A stretch of DNA of 64,000 bases from Dicyema japonicum (GCA_011109175.1 RDEW01000003.1:372001-436000); one strand, 5' to 3'. Positions 34,841 through 49,679 are shown, numbered from the stretch's first letter. The notes: generated from the sequence alone by a model not told the origin. Translations and numbers: made by a program.

Positions 34841-35403
34841 GATGAGTCCAGGTGTGGAGTCCAAGCCTTATGGTAAGACTCTTATGTAATACCTTCCTTA
34901 TTTTGGTAATAAATTGTTATTGTATTGTTGTTACCGCGACATGAGATGACACGTGTTACATACCAGGTTATTTCGCCGCTCCTGTTTGAAATTACATGTA
35001 ATTAAATACATCAATTAACAACGATTTTTGTGGCCGTCCACCAAGTTAGCTGACTTTGAGACCTTGCTCACATGGTCCAATACTTCGAATCGACTCTAAA
35101 ACGAATTTTAACATTAATCATATTTTTACATTAATCCTAAATTTCTACCTCTTCTAACTTGGGGACCGAACCCTTGTGGTCTCTAACCCGTCATTTATGT
35201 CATAATTAGGGGGATTTTTATTTTGACTTCATAAATCGGAAATTTTGACCTTTTTTGACTTCATAATAAATTTATCTATAAAAATTTTTTTTAATATAAA
35301 AAAAACTAATCAAAATTTTTATTAAAATACAAAATAATGTAATTCAAAACGTTTTCGGGTTTAAAATTTCGGTCTTTAGATATTAATTTTTCTAATAAAA
35401 AAA

Positions 35404-35500
35404 TTGGAATAGCCATACTCCGAGGGAACTCATTCGCAATCCACGCAGCAGGCTTCCTCAACTGACATTTGTTTAATTGTTAAAAAAATTATTTTGTTTA
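35404..35500 (+). mobile_element. RLE-family LINE 3' end, short
   Basis: About 97 bp: ATTGGAATAGCCATACTCCG through CTTCCTCAACTGACATTTGT and TTAATTGTTAAAA. It is nearly identical to the 3' end of the copy at 32.5-33.4 kb and encodes only the last residues of the ORF. Confidence 0.75.
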
Positions 35501-35876
35501 AAAAAATAAAGAAAAACTTATTTCAGCTTATAAGATGTGGAAGGACTCTTTTTCAGATAGTTTTATGCATGTGTAGAAATATGTTGTTTTTCATTTTTTG
35601 TGATAGAAAACACTTGATTGACAGTTAAGCGGATATCGGTTTCGTAAATCAAAACAAAAATTTTTCAGATTTATAATGAATGAAAATAAAACCTCAAAAA
35701 TAGCTCAATTCTGTCAAGCTGCTTCTGGCATAAATTTTCTACATAAATTTTCTCTAAGTAGAAGGAAGATTATGTCCAATACTCTCAAACGAGTCTCGTA
35801 AGCTTTTACTGTTAACTTATGCAAGGGTATATCGGATTCGACAAAAGCTTTAATTTAATTTTAATTTATTAATTTT

Positions 35877-36075
35877 GGTCCAATGACGGCTGAATTCTTG
35901 CAAGAACTCGGAGGATTGCTTGCCAGAAAGAAAAGGGATCAACGAGAAGGGTTATGGCTAAGACAAAAGATCTGAATAGCCATACTCCGAGGGAACTCGT
36001 TCGCAATCCACGCAGCAGGCTTCCTCAACTGACATTTGTTTAATTGTTAAAAAAAATTTTGTTAATAAAAAAAAA
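35877..36075 (+). mobile_element. RLE-family LINE 3' end
   Basis: Encodes MTAEFLQELGGLLARKKRDQ and REGLWLRQK, then a small deletion and AILRGNSFAIHAAGFLN, stop, followed by the same tail TTTGTTTAATTGTTAAAA. It matches the element at 32.49 kb almost base for base, so the insertions are recent. Confidence 0.78.
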
Positions 36076-36096
36076 ATTTATTAATTTATCAAGAAG

Positions 36097-36200
36097 CGGT
36101 CCGGCTGAGGCAAAGAATTGGTATCGCAGTTGTTCGCGGAAACGCTTACTCCGTGATGTCAGCAGCCTCTCTCCCCCATAGTTAATAAATAATATTTTAT
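36097..36200 (+). mobile_element. Related RLE-family LINE 3' end, different subfamily
   Basis: CGGCTGAGGCAAAGAATTGG encodes RLRQRIGIAVVRGNAYSVMS, AASLPP, stop: the same C-terminal block as the neighbours (LRQKIGIAILRGNSF) but clearly diverged. It follows directly after the previous 3' end. Confidence 0.6.
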
Positions 36201-36757
36201 TGTTAATAAATTTTTGAAATATAAATAAAAAATTTATCAACACATTGTCGGCAGATGGGACGAGAAAATCAAATTGACACCTTTAAAATTGTAATAAAAA
36301 TAATAAACCTGCTAATTTGATATGCTTCTTAGAAGATCCTCATGATTCTATAAAAATTGCTTTTTTGCAGTTACAAATGTCCCACATAAATTCCAAAAAA
36401 GATTTCCATCAGAATATTTTCTAACAACAGACTTAATCTTTTTAATGTCATTCTTGATTTAATGCGGCAACACAGTGAATGATGATAATTGATCCCACGC
36501 TAGTATTTTATTTGAGAACTTTAAAAATTAAACAATAAAAAATAAAAATCAATAAATATTTTGACTTTATTGACCTTAAAAATATTAAATTTTGACTTTT
36601 TTGACATTACCCAAAATTTTGACTTTTTTTGACTTTATAACTTTTGATTAATATAATATTTTTGATTAAAAACTACATTTTTATAAGTTTTAAACAATTA
36701 TAAAGAACATCAATTTTTGACTTTATTGACAAAAATCGCCCTAGTCAAAATAATCAT

Positions 36758-38190
36758 TAGGGCGGAAATTGTCTATTAGGACAAAAAAATAGGACATTGT
36801 CCAATTTAAAAAAATAAAATTTTCCTAAAATAGGACATAATTATTATAATTATTTTTTTAGTTTTTTTTCATTTCATTTTTAATTACACGTCAAAATTTG
36901 TTTTTTGTTGTGTGTTTGCAGTCTTCATTTAATGACAGGTTTGTATTTTCTCAATTATTAAAACTACTAGAACTCAGAGAAAAAAATAGGGAACTAATTT
37001 CAAAAGCAATTTCCAAAAACTCATACATATTGACAAGAACGCCTAAAGGAGATTTATTTTGCCAAAAATGCTCAAAGATAGTAAAATCATCTAACAACAC
37101 TACATCGATAAACATCTTAATGAAAAAAGACATCAATCAGAATGCCAAAAAAGTATGGAGACTACTCAAGTTTTTCTTTCTGAAGAAAAAGAAAAACTGG
37201 ATATCTTTTTGGTCAAAGCATTTAAAAAAACTATTCCTAAAATTAAATTATCATGTACCGTCTATTACTACGAAAAAAATATTCATAAACTATGATCTTC
37301 ATATAATGGAACTACAAAAAACATTCTTTAACAAACAATTCTATTTGATCAGCAACTTTACCCGGGTAATAATTTTAAATGTTATTGTCGGGACAATGTG
37401 TAATCCAGAGAATTTTTACATGGCAAAATCAGCAATAAATTCAGTACATTCGAATGTCATAATTCAAACAATTAGAAAGGACATACACACAAGAAAAAGA
37501 AAAAACAAAGAAGTGAAGAGCATTCCTTGTTTTCCCTTCACGATTAGTTATAATAACTGTTCTTTGCTTAAATAAAGTGTGTGTTCTGCCCGAGCGAAAC
37601 CCCAGGCATTTTACGTGCTCATGGCCAACGCGGGAGTGGCAAGATACTGAAAAATGAAAATAAAAAAATTTTTCATATTACTTGTTTTTTTCATTTGCGC
37701 AATGAAAATAATGTCAATAAAAATGCGTCATGAACTTTTTGAAATTGCGAAAAATAAATGGCTAAAATCTAATTTGGAAAAATCGCAAAGTCACGGTATT
37801 CAATCGAAGAAAGTTATGCAGACTTCGAAAAGATCAGTTCTATTTCGGTAAATGGGGATATTGAAAGGTATGAGAAGAATGATTTAATGGATGTTGTTAA
37901 AATGACTAACAAATCAATAAATCCAATGACATATTGCAACCTTCTAAAATGTCCCGCTACTTCAATTGCTGTGGAACAATCTTTCTCCCTTTTGAAAAAA
38001 CAGATGTCTAAAGATAGAAATTTCAATGAATTCAATATTGAAAAATATTTCATGCTAAATAAAAATTTATCTAACAATAGTTTTTGTCCATTTCCATATA
38101 AAATGTCCTAAAACGATTTGTCCTATTTTCTTCTTAAGAAGTCCTAATTGTACTATTTTGTTTTTAAAATGTCCTATTATTTCTGCTCTA
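36758..38190 (+). mobile_element. hAT element with broken transposase
   Basis: The ends TAGGGCGGAAAT (36758) and ATTTCTGCTCTA (38190) are imperfect inverted repeats flanked by octamers ATAATCAT and ATGATCAT. AGGACAT / TGTCCTATTTT motifs recur in both subterminal regions. 36898-37470 encodes a BED-like region (LFCQKCSKIVKSSNN) and FWSKHLKKLFLKLNYH. 37890-38111 encodes the hAT dimerisation domain (CNLLKCPATSIAVEQSFSLL, then KKQMSKDRNFNEFNIEKYF). The catalytic centre is missing, and a SINE-1 tail sits in the middle. Confidence 0.82.
37468..37625 (+). repeat. SINE-1 tail inserted in the hAT element
   Basis: GGACATACACACAAGAAAAA, GAAGTGAAGAGCATTCCTTG and CTGTTCTTTGCTTAAATAAA match the tail half of the SINE-1 copy at 0.56-0.69 kb. 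The tRNA-like head is absent, so it is 5'-truncated. Confidence 0.7.
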
Positions 38191-38459
38191 ATGATCATTA
38201 TTCTGTGTCAGTGCATTGAATATGCCATTTCCTAAAAATCGATTGGGGATAAACAGATGACACCCAAATTTAAGTAGTTAATTCATCCAAATAAAAACTG
38301 GTAAAAATTAGCTAAAGGTTCCTTTCACATGATTTGTAAAGAAATGCGCTCAATAAACCAGTTTCACTCTCATCTTCCTTACGATAAGCAAATCAATTCG
38401 ATCCAGCAGATTTAGACCAGTAACCTAAAAATTACTGTGTAAACTAGTTTCAACGAATT

Positions 38460-38670
38460 TTAGCGCAATTTAAAGAGCGGCCGGCACCCCTTTTATTTCG
38501 ACGCTCAAATTTCTGTGTCGTCTAGGAATCGGATTGCCACACGCAATGGAAAACTCCGTGAGCGCTGCTGTTTGAGGGAATCTCGTTAACCATCCTGAGA
38601 GGGAATATCCACGCAGTCGGGGTGGCTACTGCATGACCCTCAGATTAATTACTTCTTTATGTAATAAAGT
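38460..38670 (+). repeat. SINE-3 copy
   Basis: It begins with a tRNA-like TTAGCGCAATTTAAAGAGCG, then GTCGTCTAGGAATCGGATTG, and ends with CTGAGAGGGAATATCCACGC, AGTCGGGGTGGCTACTGC and TTTATGTAATAAAG. It lies just downstream of AARS2. Confidence 0.65.
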
Positions 38671-38710
38671 TTTTTTGATGAAAAATAGAGATTTAGTGTA
38701 AATATCAAAA

Positions 38711-42341
<3,631 letters not shown>

Positions 42342-42831
42342 TTCAAAAGACAAAAATATTTATAGTGAAAATAATTCGAATTTATTTTAATTAATTTATT
42401 TATTTTTAAATAAAAATTTATTAGTTTTGCAAGTAGTTAACACAGATTTAATTATATCGAATTTATTTAATAAATAATAAAAAAACCCCGGAAAATTAAC
42501 ATTTTTGGCACGTGCTCTATGAGGCATCATGATTGAAAATTTCTCTTCCTTTTTTTATATTGACGTCTTCCTTTCTTATAATAATTTTATTTAAAAAATA
42601 ACCCTTAATTCATTCTTTCAGAAGATCTTCATGACCGAGAAAATTTTCATGACATCTATCCACACCAACCTCAAGTTATGACTTGATTACTTCATCAACG
42701 ATCGAAGGGGGGTAACTGATAATAAACAACAAAAATTCAAACCCGCATCTCCTAATCTTCTCCAACATCGTTTAACTTGTTCCCCAGTGACCTTTCCTCT
42801 CTAGTTACTTAAAATTCCTGCTGATCTCGTA

Positions 42832-43177
42832 ATGGCAGCAAGACATCGAAGACACGAGAAGGCAACAGGCTTCGTACAAGAGGCATTAGACTTTGTGGTT
42901 CTCAATTCTTGAAGGGTATCTAAAAGTCTTACCACGTGAGTCACATGTAACGACGATCACTTCTTAAGGGAAAAGAAGACGGATATCTCCAGCAATCAAT
43001 TTGCATGGACTCACATCAAGTGGATATGATAGCCTCTACAAGAAAATGAGAATTCATAAAGATTTTTTGCATTCTATGGTATCTCCCATTACTTTGGTGG
43101 AGCTTCTATACAAACAATTTGGTTTACCGAGCATCTGCCAAATCTCGCAATTAGTGCAGAATAAAAAAGTAGTCTGA
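42832..43177 (+). other. Possible small gene between AARS2 and FIGL1
   Basis: ATG at 42832 opens MAARHRRHEKATGFVQEALD, FVVLNS. Downstream, two stretches with intron-like size and borders (42947-42968, 22 nt; 43021-43043, 23 nt) separate frames reading GKEDGYLQQSICMDSHQ and KMRIHKDFLHSMVSPITLVE, LLYKQFGLPSICQISQL. The join between the first and second parts is not solved. No family is recognised. Weak. Confidence 0.22.
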
Positions 43178-43250
43178 GACGGCTACAAATTTTATTCAAT
43201 GGAGTTGTAAAAGTATACTAATGAAAACAAAAACTGGTCAAAATAGAAAA

Positions 43251-44858
43251 TTAGTGTAAATTCCCAAACTGTTCATTCCATTTTTCGAATAAGGCCAGGT
43301 CATCACGGCAAACAGAAGGTCTTGTGTTTCTAAAAGCATTTCTGAAGTGGTGAATGTTTATAGGCTCAATCTGGCATATTCCCCAATAAAACCTGATCCA
43401 AAGAAATCGATGATATTTCTTCCGACGTTAGCACCCTCAGTGGTTCCAAAGCAGCCTCTCTGCACAAACCGGTCAAATCAGAGGCCGAATAATCTAATTC
43501 AAGAATCGATCAAACATTCAGAATTATTTCCAATCTCTTCAAGCTGGTCACTGTCGACTGAATTTTTATAGTTTTTTAGAAGATTTTCTGCCAGATTAAT
43601 CCTGTCCCTTCTGTTGGGTAGAGGAACGTAAAGACGTCGAGAGAACCTCCGTCTCGCAGCGTCGTCGAGGTCCTGAGGTCTGAGAATAATCATAAAGCTT
43701 TTGCCTGTTTGTGGCCCCAATCACCAAGACCATATCCTCGCTGTTACTGCCAATTCCGTCCTCGAATCACAACTAGTCTTACAAATTGTAGAAGAAACTC
43801 AGTCTTTATCCGTCTCGTGCAGTCACTTTCATCGTCCTTTCGTTTCATCAGCAAACTGTCAATTTCGTCTATAAAAATGACTGCAGGTTGTTTATCCCTG
43901 GCAACAACAAACAGTCCACGCACCAACTTTTCACTCTCCCCATACTACAGTCACATAAAATCCTTACCCATTTAGAAACCAGTGTAGACGCACTTATAGA
44001 AAAGAAGGTAGAGTTTGACTGACTAGCAATGCACTTTCCTAAATTCGTTAATAAAAATTAATTCCAATATAAAAATACAAACAAATGCAGCCAAAAATAT
44101 CAAAATAAAAATAGTAATAAGAATAAAGTACGACAGGATGGCTATAGAAAGGAAGGTAGAGTATGCATGGTCACTAAGCAGGCAAACGTAAATAGGCGCT
44201 GTGACTTAAAAATAGAGTTGTAGGACCAGGAAAGCACTTGGAACCATAAGACCTCGCACATATGCTGGATAAGCTGGGTTAACTCCCTTTGGTGTTAGAT
44301 AATAATAGAAAGGCTGTACCATTGGATTGACAAAATAAATGCCAATATAACCGACAAACTAACAAGGAAATCCATGAGTACACGTGGGCTACAAGGAGGT
44401 TCATGATTGAATTTAATAAGCATTTTATTAGGGGTTATAATTTCTTAGTTTTGAAGTAAAAATATGACAAATTACCGAGCATAGTTTTCCCGGTGCCAGG
44501 TGGACCGTAGAGAAGCAATCCTTTTGGGGGTCCCCTAAGACCGACAAACAAATCTCTAAAATACATCACAGTTAATAAACGGTCTCAAAAGTGGCCATAC
44601 AATAAGCTCCTTCACTTTACTCTTGACATCCTCCAGCCCGATAATATCATCCCAGTGAGTAGTCGTTATCGAGACGATAATCTAACATAAACACATCAAA
44701 ACCTCATTTTCTATCATTTTAATAATCTTGGAGTCAATTATTGGAGAAGAAAGAGATTTTTCCACAGGCTTTTTATCATTCACTTTTGAGTCTGCAACAG
44801 GAAGAGTAAAAGCCTTCATATTTCCCGCATTCCCACGGAACTCCTCTTGAGGCGGTCT
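43251..44858 (-). CDS. FIGL1: Fidgetin-like AAA ATPase
   Basis: Meiotic-clade AAA ATPase; FIGL1 dismantles RAD51 filaments during recombination and acts on microtubule-related substrates. Conserved order: [40 protein letters not shown] (Walker A), [30 protein letters not shown] (Walker B), [37 protein letters not shown] (sensor and Arg finger region), [14 protein letters not shown], and the Vps4-type C-terminus ending [31 protein letters not shown]. Most introns are 21-25 nt, but the one after Walker A is 437 nt, and one at 43680-43704 has GC..AG borders. The start is uncertain (ATG at 44819, or a spliced upstream exon). The roughly 300-residue N-terminal region of animal FIGL1 is not seen. 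Confidence 0.9.
44039..44475 (-). other. Unusually long intron of FIGL1
   Basis: The donor follows CTCG of the Walker A exon (GTAATTTG) and the acceptor is AATTTAG before GAAAGTGCATTGC. It is about 437 nt where all other resolved introns in this window are 19-34 nt. Inside, the minus strand has ACTCTACCTTCCTTTCTATA, nearly the same as ACTCTACCTTCTTTTCTATA in the next exon, so part of the expansion looks like a local duplication. Confidence 0.75.
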
Positions 44859-44859
44859 T

Positions 44860-47029
44860 CATATAATTAAAATTATCACATTGAAATAAATTAAATAAAA
44901 AATAAATAATATCAAAAAAATTAAAATTTATATAATAAATTAAACAAGAAACTGAGTAATTTATGGAACGAGATCACAGATAGCTCTACTACTCGTCCCA
45001 GGATCAAAATAAACACAAATAGCAATAGACAATCAATCAACCTCATGAGATATCACCACCACACAAATGGGCAATAGACAATCAGTGATATCACCACCAA
45101 TATTGAGACCCTTTCATTTACACAAAAATTCGAATAAATTATTTTTAAAAAATAAATAATTCAAATTATAAAAATATTTTATAATTAAAATAAACCAAAC
45201 ATATTTAATAAACCATATTATTAAAAATACATTTTTTTCGAGCAGATTCTCCTTTATTGGCTTCAAAACTAGACTGGCCTGAGAAATTAACAGATCACTA
45301 CAACCATTTGTCTGGCAGTCATAAAGTCCTGGAGAAAGTCACCTTTGCTGGCCTTTAAAATAACAAATAAATTAATTTAAAAAAGCTATAAAATACAGGT
45401 TTTGGCTGAGACGTTGTCTTCAATGATATCCAAATGTTTTTTTGGAGAGACCAGTATTATTAGAAGAAGAAAAATGAAAAACCAGGAAAAATAAATTCGA
45501 AAGATCGCACGTAGTACTCGAACTGTTTTTATATTCGAATTACCCTGAATTAAAAGATTGGGAGAGACCGAGAGACTCAGGAAAGGAGTCGTTAATAAAT
45601 GTATGAAATAGCATGCTATTGAATATTCTAGAGTTATTTACCACTATACCTGTTTTGAGAACTTGAATCGTCCATTTAAACAAAGTAGCAGACGAAGTAA
45701 CCTGCTATCGCCTGTTTTTTCATACGAATCAAAAGTGTCATCATAAGAGACCAACCATAATATTAAAGGCGCGAAATTTTATTTATGTTTAAATTTATTA
45801 ATAATTTTTTATTAAAAATAAATAAGCTTCTATAAACGAGATTTACTATCTGTTCGCCTTCCTGTCGATCTCCGTTGAGACGTCTGGCAGTTTGGCCCAG
45901 AACAGCAAAGTTTATCATCTGATCAAGCGGCTTGCTTGACTGAAAAGAAGGGAGAGTCTATAATGGCTCAATGGTTCTCCAGAACGTTAGGCTAATGATC
46001 ATTAGTGGTTAGCTTCCATAGCGTGCTCAATGCCTGCAGGCCAGTTGTCCCGAATTCGCCTATAAAACTAGAGGAACAACTCACCTCACCAGGTTAGGAA
46101 ATTTTATTGTAACAATCTTTGAGTTCAGTTGCCACCACAGGTTATTTTGTGAAGGTTTTTCTTCCTTTCGTCTGTTCTTTAAGAAAAAGAATATCCCACA
46201 TAACTGAGTGATCCCAGAACGACAAGGGGAAGCCGGAATTAAATAATTAAATTTTTATTTTAGACCACCGTTAAGCAGAAAAAGAAACTAAGTGATCCCG
46301 ACAAATTTAATTCAGACTCTTAGTCATAAGTTCCACGAGGTTTTAGCTGCTATGGCTTTGTTCTCCTGAGGTCGCGCGCGTATTTTCTCTGATAGGTTCG
46401 GCTCTCAGTTCTTTATAAAAAATACAGGAATATTTTTTAGGGGAAATAAATAATCTTACTATTTTAAATTAAATTCGATAAATATTCGTTTATATCTTCT
46501 GAGTTTCTTTCAATTTTTAAAGGAATACTACGCAATCGAAGATTTCTCTGTCAGAAACTTCGACTTTTCTATGTCTTCTTTCCTTCACCTCACCCCATTC
46601 ATGGCCCACGAAAAGAAGGTGATAAGGGTCTCAGATCACCGATAATAATTTCTGAAGCGTCGTACCGACAAATCAATAATTCAAGCTCGACGGAGACATT
46701 TGGAGTATTTGGGCCTAGAGTAGTCCATCGACACAATCTTCCGACTTGTAGGAATAAAAACCTACAATGAATCAATGGCTCTTACAAAACATTGACCTTG
46801 TGATCGCGAGAGGGTAACTCGGTCGATAGTTAAGGTAGAGATGCACCTCTATTGGACGAAACGTCTTCATATCCTCTGTTGCATGAAACCTCTGGTCCCA
46901 CTTCTTGTATGAATAGGGGAAATGATTGCCTCAGGAGACCTAGGATATAAATACCTGAACAAGGAAGCGTCAGACACTCTTGGTTTTAACATTGAATAGC
47001 CACGTGGTGTCATGTAGCTACTCTAGTAA
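44860..47029. other. Intergenic; nothing recognised apart from small repeats
   Basis: AT-rich with one short local duplication at about 45020-45105 (CAATAGACAATCA and ATATCACCACCA each occur twice). No coherent protein, element or RNA gene is visible. An upstream exon of FIGL1 could lie near its right-hand end. Confidence 0.4.
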
Positions 47030-47255
47030 AGATTTTGTTTGTTTCTCCTGTTCCTTTGCGTCAAGTGATCCACCCGTCTCCAGTAGCACGCAAGGGATCA
47101 TTTTCTCTTCTCCACTCAACTGGAGGGGTTGCCTAAACTGCAAGAAATGACGTCTTTTACCTTTTTATGGTGGTTCTGGATGGACTTGTGTGACAGTGGA
47201 GACTAGATACACTTAATTAGTTGTTAACTTCTTTCTCGTGTCTCCGGAGTTTGTA
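47030..47255 (+). repeat. SINE-2, near full length
   Basis: GTTTGTTTCTCCTGTTCCTT, GTGATCCACCCGTCTC, GGGATCATTTTCTCTTCTCC, CAACTGGAGGGGTTGCC, TGGTTCTGGATGGACTTG, CTTAATTAGTTGTTAACTTC and TTTCTCGTGTCTCCGG. It has the standard LINE-E-like tail. Confidence 0.75.
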
Positions 47256-47354
47256 ATAATCTCGTGGCACAAATTTGGGGGAACTATGAAGTCTGGATTA
47301 ATTTCCTAACGTCCTTAAACTCGTTTATTAGAATGAATTAGTAAAACAAAAGAG

Positions 47355-48033
47355 TCAGTAGTGGAATTTCATATATGACAAAAAGGCATCCCAAAATGAC
47401 ATGACAAAGGCAATAAAAATTATTCGAAGCTGAATTGGGAGGTAATAAAAATTAAAAAACTGGACAGGAGGCCAGAAAATATAGTCGGCCTATAAGTAAC
47501 AAAATTGAGTACAAGTATGATTGGGAGAAGTTTCGTCTTCAGCTCTGCAACAACCTCCTTAAATTTGCGAGCTTCCAAGATTCCCATTCCTAAAAATAAA
47601 ACTCCACGTCAACCGATGAAAAAAACTAAGTAAATAGCGGGAGATCCAATAATTTGGTCATACAGGATTTTTAATGAACACGTTCTTAACGGTGACGGCA
47701 GGAAACTTCCAGTCGAGGATCAAATACCAATAGTGAGAAGCAAACCCCAAGAAAGAACCGATAAAAAACATATTTCCTAAAATTATATTCTGCACGTGTA
47801 CTGCTGCGAGTGAAGTTGCAGTCGTCTGTGAAGTAGCATTGGATGGCGAAATCACTTAAGCATTGTATGGCTCCGTAAGAAATGACGTTTGTAAGCAGTA
47901 AATTTTTTATAAATGTCTTCTGGTATAATCCGGAGATCACTTGCCGTGTTTTCCCCATAAATGTCCTTCTGCCACAATTTTTGGTGGTTCTGATTAAATT
48001 GCATCTTTTAAAATTCGTGAAAAACGAATTCAT
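47355..48033 (-). CDS. MPV17L2: Mpv17/PMP22-family membrane protein
   Basis: Small four-helix channel-like protein of mitochondrial or peroxisomal inner membranes. ATG at 48033 gives a basic N-terminus, then LYQKTFIKNLLLTNVISYGA. A 19-nt intron at 47777-47795 leads to STRNMFFIGSFLGFASHYWY, matching the family's RTxRM...HxWY block. It continues DQIIGSPAIYLVFFIG, a 24-nt intron, LEARKFKEVVAELKTKLLPI, a 23-nt intron, and the hallmark DYIFWPPVQFFNFYYLPIQL, RIIFIAFVMSFWDAFLSYMK. About 190 residues, the usual size. The frame breaks near 47672, where a few extra bases precede DQIIGSP. The N-terminal start block is closest to MPV17L2, but MPV17 or PXMP2 cannot be excluded. Confidence 0.85.
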
Positions 48034-48169
48034 CGTGTTGAAGTTTTCAAATTCGTTCTATATAAACGACCTAAATTTAAATATTTGAAAAATTATCAAC
48101 TTTAAATATTTCTAAAAATTAAATTTAATACAAATAAATTTTAAAACATATAAAAGATTTTACTGTTTG

Positions 48170-48485
48170 GTTGCTTCTGATGAACAGTCAACATGGGTAC
48201 CATGTTACTAGTGTCACGATTATTTGGGAGTTCGATTTCCACACGGATGGCTACCTGGTCGAGGATTTCCTAATATTCTGTGTCACCATCAAACTTAATG
48301 CAAGTCACGCTACTCACTTGTCTCATAAGGGGGTCAAAAGGATTACTTTCTTTTTTGCTCCTCTGTAGGGGTACCCATGATGGCAGATACGGACGTAATG
48401 CTTGGAAAAGATGCGTCTTACTCACACCGTGGGAACTGAATATTCCTCAATTAACTCTTAACTCGTATATCCAGGATTATTAAAT
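48170..48485 (+). repeat. SINE-2-related repeat, diverged
   Basis: Shares with the copy at 55.6-55.79 kb the 3' block CTCACACCGTGGGAACTG, AATATTCCTCAATTAACTC, and the order of the body, ending TATATCCAGGATTATTAAAT. The head is hard to align. Confidence 0.4.
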
Positions 48486-48844
48486 TAAACACTCTCAATT
48501 ATGCTACATAGTCTCATATAAACCAAAGGAATCGTCTGGATTAATGATCACGTGCTAAAAAACCGCAGAACTTTGCAGGAAAGTTCTTAATCATAAAAGA
48601 GGTTCACGCAGCTTATTATTATCTAACCCCCAAAAGGGAACGCCATGAAAGGAGTTAAACCAACTAATTATGATCCCAGTAGATCTCAACAGGATCAAGA
48701 GCTTTTTGCTGTGCTCCTCCATAGTACTCACAGCTTTTCTAAAGCCACAACGATCGTTTTTATGAGTATTTGGAGAGGCGTGGGTTTTTCCCCCAATTTA
48801 CGTGTACCGTAGGCTTCCATCGCTGACTGGTATAAGCGATCGGA

Positions 48845-49330
48845 CTACGAGTCGCAGAGAGTGATGAACCCGGAACCATTATTTAGCGTTTCGAGGCATA
48901 ATTGAGCAGAGAAATTGGTTATGGGGACCATTTTTGTTCTTAGGGAATTTATATGGTGGAAGTTTGAAATTCCGTACCAGGAGGTACAAGCATACTCCAC
49001 CGTAGGCTTCAAGAACTGGTAGTATGAGAATGCAGCACATTCCTGTGACGCTTGGGTCCTGGAGTTTAGAAATGTCATGATATGTTGAGTTTCCGGAGGC
49101 TCCTAAAGAGAACGTCTTCCAAATGTTGGGAGAATAAGAATAAGACGTCCAGGGTCACTCTCAGAATTCTTGGATGTACTTTTATTGGAATAGTATCTCA
49201 ATTTTTGTTTCTTGTCGGTGGTAAAAATTGTATAGGAAGATTTTTACATGGACACAGATAGTTGGTTTGAAGTCAGTCAAACCCTTAGGTCATTTAGGTG
49301 TCACTGAAATTTCTGATATTGCCATATCCA
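48845..49330 (-). mobile_element. LINE post-RT fragment
   Basis: The minus strand reads AFSYYQFLKPTVEYACTSWY, GISNFHHINSLRTKM, the LKPxVEYA..WY block found after the RT in Jockey/CR1-like LINEs. Upstream frames are broken. I cannot assign it to LINE-A, C or D. Confidence 0.5.
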
Positions 49331-49384
49331 CGTACAATCGACCCTCGCATATCGTCCCCGAGAAAACATAAATTAGTTAAGTTT

Positions 49385-49560
49385 CCCTTGTGCCTTATTC
49401 CTAATCATCCTCTCCGTCAACCTCCACCATGATCCTCTGTTGCGCGCTAGTTCTCTTAGGTAGTCCAGATCGTCCGCCGAAGTTAGTCTCATACCAACCG
49501 CCGATAGGTTTTCGTTCAAAAGTGTCGTTTTTGACCTTCCACGGCCATTGAATAATGACC
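49385..49560 (-). mobile_element. LINE-B C-terminal fragment
   Basis: The minus strand reads NGRGRSKTTLLNENLSAVG, ADDLDYLRELARNRGSWWRL, TERMIRNKAQG: the RGRxKTTL and ARNRGxW signatures of LINE-B in one open frame. The copy is recent enough to have kept its frame. Confidence 0.7.
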
Positions 49561-49679
49561 AACTTAAAAAAATTAAAAAAGAATTATTTTAAATGCAATA
49601 AATGAAAGAAAAAACTTATTTAAGAATTATTAAAATAAAATTTAATTCATAAATGTTTTTTTGCTTCGATAATACTTGC

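Larger units (their letters stand above)
35207..36743. mobile_element. hAT-like non-autonomous element
   Basis: The ends are inverted repeats TAGGGGGATTTTT (35207) and AAAAATCGCCCTA (36743), flanked by octamers GTCATAAT and GTCAAAAT that differ at one base. TTTTGACTT and TTGACTTYATAA motifs recur many times near both ends (35221-35280, 36555-36735), as subterminal transposase-binding repeats do. It encodes no transposase and contains three LINE 3' ends. Confidence 0.65.

Noticed and set aside
42820-43180. Minus-strand gene reading DTLQELRTTKSNASC and upstream pieces
   Set aside because: Upstream frames are not joined by GT..AG introns of the local type; the plus-strand reading is slightly better, and neither is convincing.
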